A DNA stretch of 64,000 nucleotides from Planktotalea frisia (GCF_001890925.1 NZ_MLCB01000091.1:1-64000), one strand, 5' to 3'; shown: positions 16,357 through 25,788, counted from the first letter of the stretch. Translations and numbers: made by a program. The notes: generated from the letters alone by a model not told the origin.

Positions 16357-17691
16357 GAGAGTGTCCGACCTTCTGTGTATGAGTAATATGGCCCATGCTT
16401 CACCAACGAAGGAGCATGACTGCAATGACAATTTCCAAGGAACTACTGGACGAGCTGCTCAGCGGCGTTGAACGACCTGAGGATTTACTCGGCGACAAAG
16501 GCCTGATGAAGGAACTGAAGGTCCGGCTGATGGAACGGATGTTGGGCGCGGAACTGACCGAGCATCTGGGCTATGAGCCACATGGTGAGCCTGCCAGCCA
16601 GCAGGCCAACCGGCGTAATGGGGCGACGCGCAAAGTGCTGAAGGGCAACGACGGTGCGGTGCCGATTGACATCCCACGAGACCGGGAAGGCAGTTTCGAA
16701 CCTGAGCTGATCCAGAAGGGCCAAACCCGGATCGACGGGATGGATGACAAGATCATCGGGCTTTATGCTGCAGGTTTGTCGACCCGCGATATCCGCGCCC
16801 ACCTTGAAGAGGTTTATGGCCTGAAGGTTTCCGCCGACCTGGTCAGTCGCGTCACCGATGCGGTTCTGGAGGAGGTTTCAGATTGGCAAAACCGTGCCTT
16901 GGAACCAGTTTATCCTATCGTTTTTCTCGACGCTCTCAGGGTCAAAATCCGCGACGCTGAAAGTCGCCAGGTTAAAAACAAGGCCGTCTACGTGGCCTTG
17001 GGGGTCACCGCGGAGGGTGAACGCGAGGTTCTGGGCCTGTGGATCGCGGCCAACGAGGGGGCCAAATTCTGGCTGTCGATCATGAACAACCTGCGCAATC
17101 GGGGCGTCGAAGACATCCTGATCGCCGTCGTCGATGGCCTTAAGGGCTTCCCTGACGCCATCAACGCAGCCTTCCCCGATACGACTGTGCAAACCTGCAT
17201 CGTGCACCTTGTGCGCCACTCCCTGAACTTCTGCGGCTGGAAAGACCGCAAGGCCGTGGCCAAAGACCTGCGTCGGGTTTATCAGGCGGTGGACGACGAG
17301 GAAGCCGCCAAAGCCTTGGATGATTTCGAAGCTGAATGGGGTACAAAATACCCCTCAATCGCGCCAAGCTGGCGGCGCGCATGGCAGGAGGTCATCCCGT
17401 TCTTTGCCTTCCCGCCCGCGGTGCGCAAAATCATCTACACCACCAACGCCATAGAAAGTCTGAACCGGGTGATCCGGAAAACCACGAAAACACGTGGCAG
17501 CTTTCCAACAGATGATGCCGCAACCAAGCTGATCTATTTGGCAATCCGAAAATTCGAGAACACCGGACGGTGTGTCAGGGAATGGGTTGCTGCCCGAAAC
17601 CAGTTCGCTATTCTCTACCCTGAACGGTTCAACCGATGACCTGTTTCAACCGCATGGGCTAAGCCTCATACACAGAGTTTCGGATACTCCC
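16357..17691 (+). mobile_element. IS256-family insertion sequence
   Basis: Terminal inverted repeats of 27 bp (16357-16383 and 17665-17691) match at 22 positions and share TCTGTGTATGAG at the inner end. The single transposase gene fills the element. The flanks show no obvious 8-9 bp target duplication. It lies at the junction between the A+T-richer left element and the metal-response region. Confidence 0.85.
16425..17639 (+). CDS. IS256-family (mutator type) transposase
   Basis: About 404 residues from ATG 16425 (GAAGGAG about 10 nt upstream; MTISKELLDELLSG is the usual family N-terminus). Central DDE catalytic core: Asp in VFLDALRVKIRD, Asp in AVVDGLKGFPDA with the CIVHLVRHS block, and Glu in TTNAIESLNRVIRK. 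Length is normal and no frameshift is seen, so it is likely active. Confidence 0.95.
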   Translation: MTISKELLDELLSGVERPEDLLGDKGLMKELKVRLMERMLGAELTEHLGYEPHGEPASQQANRRNGATRKVLKGNDGAVPIDIPRDREGSFEPELIQKGQTRIDGMDDKIIGLYAAGLSTRDIRAHLEEVYGLKVSADLVSRVTDAVLEEVSDWQNRALEPVYPIVFLDALRVKIRDAESRQVKNKAVYVALGVTAEGEREVLGLWIAANEGAKFWLSIMNNLRNRGVEDILIAVVDGLKGFPDAINAAFPDTTVQTCIVHLVRHSLNFCGWKDRKAVAKDLRRVYQAVDDEEAAKALDDFEAEWGTKYPSIAPSWRRAWQEVIPFFAFPPAVRKIIYTTNAIESLNRVIRKTTKTRGSFPTDDAATKLIYLAIRKFENTGRCVREWVAARNQFAILYPERFNR

Positions 17692-17710
17692 TGGATGAAT
17701 GTCAACAAGC

Positions 17711-18625
17711 TCAAGTGCCGTAAACATGGCAAGAATCCAGCTCCCTGTCCGGCGTTTCCATCTCGAGGGTGCTGTGTTCTACTCCGAACTTATGGATTAG
17801 AATTGCTTCGATGTGATCCCTGATGGCTTCGGCTTTAGGCCAATTCGGTACTGTGACAACGACATGAGCGTCGATGGCCAGTCTCTGTTCCGGGAGCCGC
17901 CAGAAGTGTAGATGATGAATATCTTGCACCCCTTCTACGGAAATTATTTGTTGCACAACATCTGCCGCATCCAGGTTTGATGGCGCTCCAAGCAGCGACG
18001 ATCTAAGCGCCTCCCCAATACCGCGGAGGGCGAACCAAAGAAGCGCGCCGGACAATAAAACTGCAATAATCGTGTCAGTTCGCCCGGAACCAAGCAACAA
18101 AATAGCTACGCCGCCAGCGAGAACTGGTAGCAAGAACGCTAAACGGTCTGACCATAGGGGCGGTGATGTGCCGATTTTACGTCGGCGCCACGATGTTGGT
18201 GCCGGTTTCGAGAACACCAGTAACTCAATCCCTATCAAGACAGAGACGAGCACCACTATGATCCAGCCTTGCGCCAGATGAGGGGAATTTAGGCGCATAA
18301 CGCCGTGGTAAATGACCGAAGCGGATAGCAGTACCACAGCAACACAATTCGCCAACTCTGTCGCAATTTCCAATCGCCCATATCCTAGAACAACGCGGTC
18401 CTCTTTCTGACGTCGTGTCAGCCTAGTCGCCGCTGAACTCATCAACAACTCGACCACGTCCGAAGCGTAGAGCAATGCGATGGCAATAAGGGCAAGGCTT
18501 CCAGAAAAAAGGCTGCCGACAGACAACGCCAAGGCAATCGGCAAGTACAACCACTTGTTCCATCGCGCTTGCCTCTGACAACTGGCGACGCCCGCGAACA
18601 CTTCGATTTGCTTATCGCTCTTCAT
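17711..18625 (-). CDS. Divergent cation diffusion facilitator-like transporter
   Basis: About 304 residues with six predicted membrane helices and a C-terminal cytoplasmic domain (IHHLHFWRLPEQRLAIDAHV) typical of CDF exporters. The metal-site helices are unusual: YASDVVELL in helix 2 and WSDRLAFLLP in helix 5 replace the common HxxxD pairs, so metal specificity is uncertain. The start is unsure (ATG 18625 or GTG 18655). A MerR-type promoter (18830-18852) reads toward it, so metal-induced expression is likely. Confidence 0.7.
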   Translation of the reverse strand: MKSDKQIEVFAGVASCQRQARWNKWLYLPIALALSVGSLFSGSLALIAIALLYASDVVELLMSSAATRLTRRQKEDRVVLGYGRLEIATELANCVAVVLLSASVIYHGVMRLNSPHLAQGWIIVVLVSVLIGIELLVFSKPAPTSWRRRKIGTSPPLWSDRLAFLLPVLAGGVAILLLGSGRTDTIIAVLLSGALLWFALRGIGEALRSSLLGAPSNLDAADVVQQIISVEGVQDIHHLHFWRLPEQRLAIDAHVVVTVPNWPKAEAIRDHIEAILIHKFGVEHSTLEMETPDRELDSCHVYGT

Positions 18626-18828
18626 GTACCGGCCAAACCTTGTCCGGCCGAGCACTCTGCTCGACCAAAAATACTGCCGCTGATCTCCTTGCGTCGATGC
18701 TCTTCTTGCAACGCAGGAGACGCTCTACTTCTCTTGTCACTCTCTCTAGGACACGATCAGAAGATCTTTGAAACAGGCGAGATTGCTATCGCAAGTCTAG
18801 CTCCTCCACAGCTCAACACACATGTTAC

Positions 18829-18852
18829 AACCTCTAGCAACTAGAGGTTCAA
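18829..18852 (-). promoter_or_regulatory. MerR-family promoter, site 1
   Basis: Minus strand: -35 TTGAAC, then the perfect dyad ACCTCTAG-TTG-CTAGAGGT in a long spacer, then TGTAACAT as -10. This is the over-long spacer arrangement used by MerR-type activators (CadR/ZntR/PbrR). It faces the CDF-like gene. The 170 bp between holds no convincing gene. Confidence 0.75.
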
Positions 18853-18909
18853 GCAATTTCGCTCCCAATAGGATCAATCACAGCCGATACCCAAAGTATG
18901 CAACATCTG

Positions 18910-20283
18910 TCACCGCTGTATCAGCTGCGGCATATCTGCGGTCCCAAGGGCCATCTCAGGCAGCCAAGTGATAAGCTGAGGAAACGAGATCAGCGCCACG
19001 ATCAATACAATCTCAATGGCAACAAGAGGTACCGCTCCGCGATAGATATCGGATAGGTTGATACCCTTCGGTGCCGCCATCTTAGCAAAAAACAGGGCAT
19101 AGCCGAAAGGAGGCGTCAGGAAGGACGTTTGCAAGGCCAACGCAATCAGGCCAGCGATCCAGATCTGCGCAAAGTAGGCAGAGCCGACGTGATCTGCGAA
19201 GTCGAGCTCTGAAATAATCGGCATCAGTACGGGTACAAAGACCAGCAGCACCTCGATCCAGTCAAAAACAAACCCAAGTATGATGATCACGCCAAGGAGG
19301 ATCGCCAACAGTTCCCACCGGGTGAGATCGAATGCGGATATCCACTCGAAGATGACGTCCGGTCCACCGACCAGGTGGAAACTGAGCGAGAATACCGATG
19401 CGCCCAATACGATGAAGAAGACCATCGACGTCATCGTGCTTGTCTGCACCGTGACAGAGTTCAACGATGAGAAAGACAAGCGCTTTCGCGCCAGCGCGAC
19501 CAATAGCGCGCCAAAAACCCCTACTCCAGCCGCCTCTGTTAGTGTCGCAAAGCCCAGAATGATGCTGAGCGGAATGGATGCGATGACCGCGACAGACGCG
19601 AGTACAAACAAGAGGTCTGACACAAGATTGGTCTTGGGTGTGTCCAGCGGGATTTCGACCGTTTTTCTCAAGGTGACCGCAAAGTAGACCGCGAAGGCCA
19701 TGACCATCAGAAGCACAGGTACGATGAGGGCCACATACATCAATCCGATGCGCAGATAGAACACGTTCGAGATGAAGAACAGCATCACGGCTGGCGGGAA
19801 CACGACACCCAATGCTCCAGAAGCTGCGACAGCGCCTCCTGCGGTTCGCGGTGCGTAGCCCGACGCCATCATCGGGGCATAGGCCACCAACGCCACAGTT
19901 ATGACGGAAGCACCGATCACCCCGGCGGCGGGCGCAAGAACGAGGCCGATCAGCAAAGTCGCAATGGCGTAGCGACCGGGAACGCCTGTCAGAAGACGCC
20001 CCAGCAAGCGAAACATGGTTTCGGCAATCCCGCTGGCATTCAAGATCAGGCCAAGAAAAATCAACATTGGAACGCTGGTGAATTGGACTGATTCATTGGT
20101 CAGTACACCACGGGCCCGCAGGTAGATCAGCCCCAGATGCTGAAAATCAGTGATCCCCACCCAAACCGCAGCGACAAACCCCAAGAAGCCTGTCCCCGCG
20201 AGCACCAGAGCCACCGGAAAGCCGCTGAAGACCCCGATGGCCATCACGACAAGCATGGCAACCGTGAAGACCTCATTCACCAT
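18910..20283 (-). CDS. dctM: TRAP transporter large permease subunit (DctM-like)
   Basis: A 457-residue protein with 12 or more hydrophobic helices. GASVITVALVAYAPMM, ALGVVFPPAVML, a central EAAGVGVFGALLVAL and LIALALQTSFLTPPFGYALF are typical of DctM. The ATG at 20283 overlaps the end of the small permease by 11 bp. TRAP systems normally need a periplasmic binding protein, DctP; none is nearby, so substrate specificity is unknown. Confidence 0.9.
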   Translation of the reverse strand: MVNEVFTVAMLVVMAIGVFSGFPVALVLAGTGFLGFVAAVWVGITDFQHLGLIYLRARGVLTNESVQFTSVPMLIFLGLILNASGIAETMFRLLGRLLTGVPGRYAIATLLIGLVLAPAAGVIGASVITVALVAYAPMMASGYAPRTAGGAVAASGALGVVFPPAVMLFFISNVFYLRIGLMYVALIVPVLLMVMAFAVYFAVTLRKTVEIPLDTPKTNLVSDLLFVLASVAVIASIPLSIILGFATLTEAAGVGVFGALLVALARKRLSFSSLNSVTVQTSTMTSMVFFIVLGASVFSLSFHLVGGPDVIFEWISAFDLTRWELLAILLGVIIILGFVFDWIEVLLVFVPVLMPIISELDFADHVGSAYFAQIWIAGLIALALQTSFLTPPFGYALFFAKMAAPKGINLSDIYRGAVPLVAIEIVLIVALISFPQLITWLPEMALGTADMPQLIQR

Positions 20284-20794
20284 TGTGCAGGCCGCTTGTT
20301 TGTTCCGGTGCACCTTGCGCACGTCTCCCTGTCAGAAAGGCGATGTTGCGAAGGGCTACAATCATCCCGGCAAGAGCCAGCAAGATCGGGCCGATGACCC
20401 CGGCAATGCGTTGTGCCCACAACTGGGTTTCCGCGAATTTCGTGGTGCGCATCAAACCGTCCCATCCGTAGTAGGTCAGGATGGCGGCGAGCGGCAGAAG
20501 GACAAAAAGGCCGCCAATCAGTTCGATCCACGCAATGCGGCGGGCGGACCAATGTCTGCGAAGAACATCAACGCGCACGTGACCGTCGCGCAGATAGGTA
20601 TACCCAAAGGTCAAGAAAATCAGGATGAACAGCAGTGACGTGGACAGGTCGGGCAAATAGCTTGACACGCCAAGTTGTAGCTTGCGATCCAGCATCTGAA
20701 GCGCGCCATAAGCAGCAATCGAAACAACTGTCAGCCACGCAGTCACGACGCCGATGCCGCGAATGCCACGGTCAATCCAATCCAAAAATCTCAA
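20273..20794 (-). CDS. dctQ: TRAP transporter small permease subunit (DctQ-like)
   Basis: A 173-residue protein with four hydrophobic helices, including the DctQ-type FLTFGYTYLRDGHVRVDVL loop. It is coupled to the large permease by an 11-bp overlap and lies 37 bp downstream of lspA on the same strand. The operon order is HMA-CDF, lspA, dctQ, dctM. Confidence 0.85.
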   Translation of the reverse strand: MRFLDWIDRGIRGIGVVTAWLTVVSIAAYGALQMLDRKLQLGVSSYLPDLSTSLLFILIFLTFGYTYLRDGHVRVDVLRRHWSARRIAWIELIGGLFVLLPLAAILTYYGWDGLMRTTKFAETQLWAQRIAGVIGPILLALAGMIVALRNIAFLTGRRAQGAPEQTSGLHNGE

Positions 20795-20831
20795 GCCGAA
20801 TTCCCTCCCAAAGTTCTTTGCCTGTTAGCTG

Positions 20832-21341
20832 TTATCCCCCCGTGACATCTCCCTTGCGATTGTCTTGTTCCCGATTTTCCGGCCTGACTTTCGAGGTGCG
20901 AAAGCTGTCCCAGAACAGCAATGCTGCCCCACAAAAGATCGCCACGTCAGCCAAGTTGAAGGACGGCCAGTGGTATGACCCGTAATGGAAGTCGAGAAAG
21001 TCAGGGACGGCCTGATAGCGCAGACGGTCAAGGATATTGCCAAGCGCGCCTCCGATGATCAGACCGAGCGCCGCACCTGTCAGCCTGTCCGGAGCCTTCC
21101 ACAGCCAGATCAGCAGCCATGCCACGACCACGGCAGCAAGTGCGACCAGACCCCACCAGGGTACGACCCCGCCGAGCATACCGAAGCTGACCCCATCGTT
21201 CAAAACCCGCACGAGGTTGAGAAAGGGCAGAACCTCGACCCCGTTCTCAAGCGCCGGGGAGTTCAGGGCAAGAGCCTTGGTGCCCTGATCAACACCAAAC
21301 GCGGCGATGGCGCAAAGCCCACCGAGAACGCGGCTGTTCAT
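20832..21341 (-). CDS. lspA: Lipoprotein signal peptidase (signal peptidase II)
   Basis: A 169-residue integral membrane aspartyl protease with the expected four helices. The two catalytic Asp are in GGALGNILDRLRYQAVPDFLD and FNLADVAIF. It removes signal peptides from prolipoproteins. The ATG overlaps the TGA of the HMA-CDF gene (ATGA), so it is translated as part of that operon. LspA genes linked to metal efflux genes are a recurrent theme on mobile resistance regions. Confidence 0.93.
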   Translation of the reverse strand: MNSRVLGGLCAIAAFGVDQGTKALALNSPALENGVEVLPFLNLVRVLNDGVSFGMLGGVVPWWGLVALAAVVVAWLLIWLWKAPDRLTGAALGLIIGGALGNILDRLRYQAVPDFLDFHYGSYHWPSFNLADVAIFCGAALLFWDSFRTSKVRPENREQDNRKGDVTGG

Positions 21342-22186
21342 GCCACCGCCTTCAGATCGGCCCGCGCGTCGCGGATGATCGCCCATGACGAGTGCAGGAA
21401 CAGTCCGGCGATCCCGACGGCTACGATGAGATCGGGCCATGCGCTGCCTAGCCAAACCACCAGCCCGGCGGCGATAACGACTGCGGCGTTGCCGATGGCG
21501 TCGTTGCGCGAGAACAGCCAGACAGCGCGCATGTTCGCGTCGCCCTTGCGGTACCGCAGCAACGGCAGCACGGAGATGACATTTATCACAAGAGCAATCA
21601 GGCCCAGAATCCCCATCAAAGTGGCGTCTGGGGTTGTCGGCTCGAATGCCCTTATGATGGTCGTGCCAAAGACTCCAAGACCAAGCAGGCCGAGGAAGAT
21701 GCCCTGGATCAGGGCCGACCGCGCTCGCCAAGCGAGGCTCCAGCCGATGGCCAACAGGCCGAGGAAGGTGATTGCGCCGTCGCCGATGAAATCCAACGCG
21801 TCGGCCTTCACGGCCTGTGACCCGGCAATGAACCCGCCGATCATTTCAAGAACGCCATAACCAACATTCAGGATCACAACGATCCAGAGCGCGCGGCGAT
21901 AGCCAGGGTCCTGATGGGCCGCACCTTGCTGAATATCTTCGTCGCTCTCGATGCGGTCAAACCCATACCCTGTTGTCTCGACGGCTTTTTCAATTTCCGG
22001 CAAGCGCGCTTCGGGAGCTGTCAAAGTCATTATGTGCGTTGCAGTAGACACTTTCACGGCGTCAGGCGCGATACCTGCAGATTGCGCCGCCCGCTCGATC
22101 TGGGCGGCATCCTTGGCGCAATCCATACCGGAAACGCGGTAACGGAAGGATGGGATATCTGCTATCGCGCTTTCTGCGTTGGCCAT
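21338..22186 (-). CDS. HMA-domain/cation-transporter fusion (CzcD/CDF-like)
   Basis: A 282-residue protein. The N-terminal heavy-metal-associated fold carries GMDCAKDA (one Cys, with Asp and Lys, not the copper CxxC). It is followed by CDF helices with NVGYGVLEMIGGF and KADALDFIGDGAI (DxxxD zinc-type site). ATG 22186 has AGGAGA upstream. It is divergent from the ArsR-family regulator, 45 bp apart, which very likely controls it. Export of Zn, Cd or Pb is expected. Confidence 0.85.
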   Translation of the reverse strand: MANAESAIADIPSFRYRVSGMDCAKDAAQIERAAQSAGIAPDAVKVSTATHIMTLTAPEARLPEIEKAVETTGYGFDRIESDEDIQQGAAHQDPGYRRALWIVVILNVGYGVLEMIGGFIAGSQAVKADALDFIGDGAITFLGLLAIGWSLAWRARSALIQGIFLGLLGLGVFGTTIIRAFEPTTPDATLMGILGLIALVINVISVLPLLRYRKGDANMRAVWLFSRNDAIGNAAVVIAAGLVVWLGSAWPDLIVAVGIAGLFLHSSWAIIRDARADLKAVA

Positions 22187-22224
22187 GATCGCAGTTCTCC
22201 TGCTAAAGTGGGAAAAGAAATAAT

Positions 22225-22244
22225 ATATCAGTGAGTAGTGATAT
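22225..22244. promoter_or_regulatory. Inverted repeat in the divergent CDF/ArsR region
   Basis: ATATCA (22225-22230) and TGATAT (22239-22244) flank an 8-bp spacer. The repeat covers the beginning of the ArsR-family gene. This is a plausible operator for autoregulation and for the divergent operon. Confidence 0.45.
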
Positions 22245-22593
22245 GGACCAAATTGTCGCCTGCTGCAATAGTGGGACAACCGCTATTGAGAGAAGAGCGA
22301 AGCTGTTTCGCGGTTTTGCGGACCCAAGCCGCCTCGCGATCCTCGACGCCTTGCGCGAAGCGCCGTTGGCCGTTCATGAGATTGTGACGTGCACGAAGTT
22401 ATTGCAGCCAAACGTCTCCAACCATCTCAGGTGCCTTCTGGATTGTGGGCTTGTCGCCAGCGACCGCGACGGACGTTTTATCCGCTACCGTATAAGCAGT
22501 CCGCGCATTACAGCTCTCTTGAATGATGTGGACGTCCTTCTCGATGTGGTCGCAGAAGGTGTTGATGCTTGTGACAATTATCGCGGGACATAA
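22231..22593 (+). CDS. ArsR/SmtB-family metal-sensing repressor (CadC-like)
   Basis: A 120-residue winged-helix protein: FADPSRLAILDALRE, then EIVTCTKLLQPNVSNHLRCLLDCGLV (recognition helix) and RDGRFIRYRIS wing. An N-terminal ACC and further Cys (CTK, RCL, LDC) fit a soft-metal sensor. GTG at 22231 or ATG at 22243 is the start; the operator-like repeat overlaps both. It likely represses the divergent HMA-CDF-lspA-TRAP operon until metal binds. Confidence 0.88.
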   Translation: MSSDMDQIVACCNSGTTAIERRAKLFRGFADPSRLAILDALREAPLAVHEIVTCTKLLQPNVSNHLRCLLDCGLVASDRDGRFIRYRISSPRITALLNDVDVLLDVVAEGVDACDNYRGT

Positions 22594-22885
22594 GCGACCT
22601 TTTTTGCTGCTCTGCCCTAACCCACCCCATGCCAGGTCAATTGCTTAGTCTGGACAAAACCCCGGCAAAACCCTTGAGGATTTGGCGGTTTTTTTGCCCT
22701 TGCCGGTTCAGGGTACGATAAGGTCGGTAGTTCCAGACAGACCGAACTCTAGCTACGGCGGGACCATTTGCCGCTTTGGTCGGTCAGGGCACCATTGACC
22801 GAGGGGCAATAGTCTGCACCCAACGTTCAATCCAATCTAACAGTTGCAAACCGCCTGCTCCCACTGGTTCTTGCCAGTCACATTG

Positions 22886-25228
22886 CTAGTGACCGTGCGC
22901 CAGTGCCGCCTTTGCCATTTCTTCGCCAACCTCATCGCCACCACGCGGTTCATCGTCGTTGTCGCGCGCGCGCAGCAACCGCAAGGCGTTGGCGACAACG
23001 AGAAGGGAAACGCCAACATCGGCCGCGATCGCGCCCCACATCGAGGCCATGCCGAAGGCTGTTGCCACCACGAATGCAGCCTTGGTCGCAAGCGACAGCC
23101 CGATGTTCTGCTTAATAATTGCCATGGTCCGGCGGGAATGCCCGATAAGCCATGGCACTTTGCCAATGTCGTCTGTCATCAGCGCGATATCGGCCGTTTC
23201 AATTGCGGCGTCGGATCCCACGGCTCCCATAGCGATGCCGTAATGCGCGCGCGCCATCGCCGGAGCGTCATTCACACCATCCCCGATCATCGCGACAGTG
23301 CCATATTGTGTCACCAGTTCCTCAATGGCGGTGACCTTGTCCTCGGGCAGCAGTTCCGCGCGCACCTCGTCGATGCCGACTTGGGCAGCCACAGCCTTTG
23401 CCGTGGCCGTGTTGTCGCCGGTGAGCATCACGATCTTTTTCACGCCTTGTGCGTGCAAGCGGGCAACGATGCCCTTGGCATCAGGCCGGATCCGGTCGCG
23501 CAATTCCAATACGCCGCTGACGCCAGCCGCGTCCCCAACGGCGACCAGTGTGTTGCCTGCCCCTTCGATGCGGTCGCGCAAATCAGATGGAATTGCGGAC
23601 CCGAACCCTTTTTCTTCGGCAAATCGGTCTGACCCCAGCCAAATGGACTGGTCGCCCATGTCTCCTTCGAGGCCGCGGCCCGGCACGGTGCGTGTGTTGT
23701 CGGCTGCGGAAACGGAGAGGCCGTCTTGTTCTGCACGGCTCAGGATCGCGCGGGCCAGCGGGTGTGACGATCTTGCTTCAAGCGCGGCGGCGCGCTTAAG
23801 CAGGTCGCGTTCGGACGTCTCGCCAATCGGATAGACCGCAGCGACTTCCGGTTCTCCCATCGTGATCGTGCCGGTCTTGTCCATCGCAAGCGCCGTCGTG
23901 CGACCCGGCGCTTCAACATAGGCCCCGCCCTTGATCAACACGCCATTGCGCGCTGCGGCCGCAAGGGCAGCGACAATAGAAACCGGCGTTGAGATCACCA
24001 AGGCACAAGGGCAGGCGATGACCAGCAGAACCAGCGCGTTGTAGAACCAAAAGCCCCAGTCACCGCCTGCGACAAGCGGTGGAACCAAGGCAATTAGAAC
24101 GGCCAGCCCCATTACAACCGGTGTGTAGATGCGCGCGAACTTCGTCACCCATTGTTCAACCTCGGCGCGGCGTGAATGTGCATCGCTTACCATGCGGATG
24201 ATTTTGGACAAGACCGTGTCGGAGGCAGTTTTTGTTGCCCGTACAGTTAAAGTGCCCTCGCCATTGATGGTGCCGGCGTAGACATCATCGCCCGCTTCTT
24301 TTGGCACCAAGGCGCTTTCACCCGTAATGGGGGCCTGATCGACGGCCCCTGCCCCGTCGACAACTTCCCCGTCGAGCGGAATACGGTCGCCACCTCGCAC
24401 GATGAACCGCGCACCGACAGCTACAGCCGCGGCGGGAACGTCGGCCTCTGAGCCATCGTCATAGAGCACCCGGGCTGTCGGTGGTGCGAGGTCGAGAAGC
24501 GCTGACACAGCATTGCGCGCGCGCCCCACGCTCCAACTCTCAAGATAGAGCGAAAGCGAAAAGAAGAACGCGACCGTCGCGGCCTCGAAAAACTCGCCAA
24601 GCCCGATGGCCCCGGCCACGGCGACCACCATCAACAGGTTCATGTCCGGAGAAAGCCGACGCGCCGACGACCACGCTTTGGGTGCGACCAGCCACACGCC
24701 CAAGAGGATCGCTATTGCGAACAACCCTGCTTCGGCAATGGGCATCGGCGCTTCACCATGGCCCGAGAACAATCCGATGGCGCCGCCGAACCCAGTCTCA
24801 ATGACGTGGTAGATGAACCCTGCCGCCCAGAATCCGCCACTAAGCAACGTGAACAGTTTTTGTTTTTTCAGATGTGCGGCCTGATCCGCGCTGGCATCTT
24901 CGGCATCCCAGGGTTTGGCCGTCATCCCGGTGGTCGCAACCAATTGAAGGATCTTGTCCGAAGACGGGTTCGTCCCGCCATCCAGAACCGTCATCCGCGC
25001 ATTGATGACGTCAAACGCAAGATACTCCGTGCCACCAACTTCCGGTCCGACGACCCGGTTCAGGATCGAGACCTCTTCGGCGCAATCCAGGCCGCTGACA
25101 TGGAAACTGCGGCCGTCCGAGGCTCGAACGTTGGTTGGCTCAATGGCCTGTCCTCCGCAACAACTGCCGCACGCGCCCTCAGATACGGGAGAATGGTCTT
25201 GGCTGTTTTGAGCACCGTCATGTGGCAT
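22886..25228 (-). CDS. zntA: Zn/Cd/Pb-exporting P-type ATPase (ZntA-like)
   Basis: A 780-residue P1B ATPase. N-terminal CGSCC cluster (about 20-24), an HMA-like domain with LDCAEE (near 48-52), TGES actuator (302-305), metal-site CPC in helix 6 (406-408), phosphorylation site DKTGT (450-454), HP (SSHPLA) and GDGVNDAP. A C-terminal His pair ends the chain. ATG 25228 has GAGGA upstream. A MerR-type promoter (25268-25290) precedes it. The 290-bp gap downstream, shared with the convergent ArsR gene, has no gene. Confidence 0.93.
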   Translation of the reverse strand: MPHDGAQNSQDHSPVSEGACGSCCGGQAIEPTNVRASDGRSFHVSGLDCAEEVSILNRVVGPEVGGTEYLAFDVINARMTVLDGGTNPSSDKILQLVATTGMTAKPWDAEDASADQAAHLKKQKLFTLLSGGFWAAGFIYHVIETGFGGAIGLFSGHGEAPMPIAEAGLFAIAILLGVWLVAPKAWSSARRLSPDMNLLMVVAVAGAIGLGEFFEAATVAFFFSLSLYLESWSVGRARNAVSALLDLAPPTARVLYDDGSEADVPAAAVAVGARFIVRGGDRIPLDGEVVDGAGAVDQAPITGESALVPKEAGDDVYAGTINGEGTLTVRATKTASDTVLSKIIRMVSDAHSRRAEVEQWVTKFARIYTPVVMGLAVLIALVPPLVAGGDWGFWFYNALVLLVIACPCALVISTPVSIVAALAAAARNGVLIKGGAYVEAPGRTTALAMDKTGTITMGEPEVAAVYPIGETSERDLLKRAAALEARSSHPLARAILSRAEQDGLSVSAADNTRTVPGRGLEGDMGDQSIWLGSDRFAEEKGFGSAIPSDLRDRIEGAGNTLVAVGDAAGVSGVLELRDRIRPDAKGIVARLHAQGVKKIVMLTGDNTATAKAVAAQVGIDEVRAELLPEDKVTAIEELVTQYGTVAMIGDGVNDAPAMARAHYGIAMGAVGSDAAIETADIALMTDDIGKVPWLIGHSRRTMAIIKQNIGLSLATKAAFVVATAFGMASMWGAIAADVGVSLLVVANALRLLRARDNDDEPRGGDEVGEEMAKAALAHGH

Positions 25229-25267
25229 GGATCATCCTCGGATTCGCTATTGTAGGGAGGTGATACG

Positions 25268-25290
25268 CCCTACAGCAACTAGAGGTTCAA
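25268..25290 (-). promoter_or_regulatory. MerR-family promoter, site 2 (zntA)
   Basis: Minus strand: TTGAAC, ACCTCTAG-TTG-CTGTAGGG imperfect dyad, then CGTATCA as -10. Same architecture as the site at 18829. It lies 40-60 bp before zntA. Confidence 0.7.
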
Positions 25291-25480
25291 GAGAAAAGTT
25301 CGGTCTTCCATGTAGCCGCGTGGTTAATGGGGTGATCGCAGGCGGTTTGGGTCGAAACCATTGAGTTTCGATCACTTTCCTCAGGAAATTCGCCTGTGAT
25401 CTTGCCTTTGCGTTGCACCACATGCCGTCGGATGCGAGAAAGACGCATCTAAGAATTCAAAGCAGCAGGACAGTGAGTTT

Positions 25481-25750
25481 ATGTACACACGGATCGCAAT
25501 TTTTATCCTTCTCGGCGTGGCGCTCGGAGCCTGCTCGGAAACCCTCTCGAATTCACAAGGCTCGGGTGCGCTGCCGCCGGTCCCGGAGCAAATCGTGGCG
25601 CTCGCGGCTCCAAACCAGGATCTCTCGACCGCACGCTTGCGGCCGGCAGACAATTGCTATTGGTACATGCATTCCGGGCCGGTCGAGGACACGCTCCTGC
25701 CGCTCAGGACATCGGGCGGCAATCCGATCTGCGTCAAGCCGGCAGCGTAG
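25481..25750 (+). CDS. Small lipoprotein
   Basis: An 89-residue protein. Signal peptide with lipobox LGAC (Cys at about residue 18), so it is a substrate for the LspA encoded 4 kb away. The mature part is Pro/Ser-rich with two Cys. It is convergent with the L,D-transpeptidase gene, 38 bp apart. No family recognised. Confidence 0.65.
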   Translation: MYTRIAIFILLGVALGACSETLSNSQGSGALPPVPEQIVALAAPNQDLSTARLRPADNCYWYMHSGPVEDTLLPLRTSGGNPICVKPAA

Positions 25751-25788
25751 CTTTGGCGGCTCGACGGGCCTGACCGTCAAGTTGAAGG

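Noticed and set aside
20985-21860. Long plus-strand frame opposite lspA and the HMA-CDF gene
   Set aside because: Antisense shadow; the minus-strand genes have complete family motifs.
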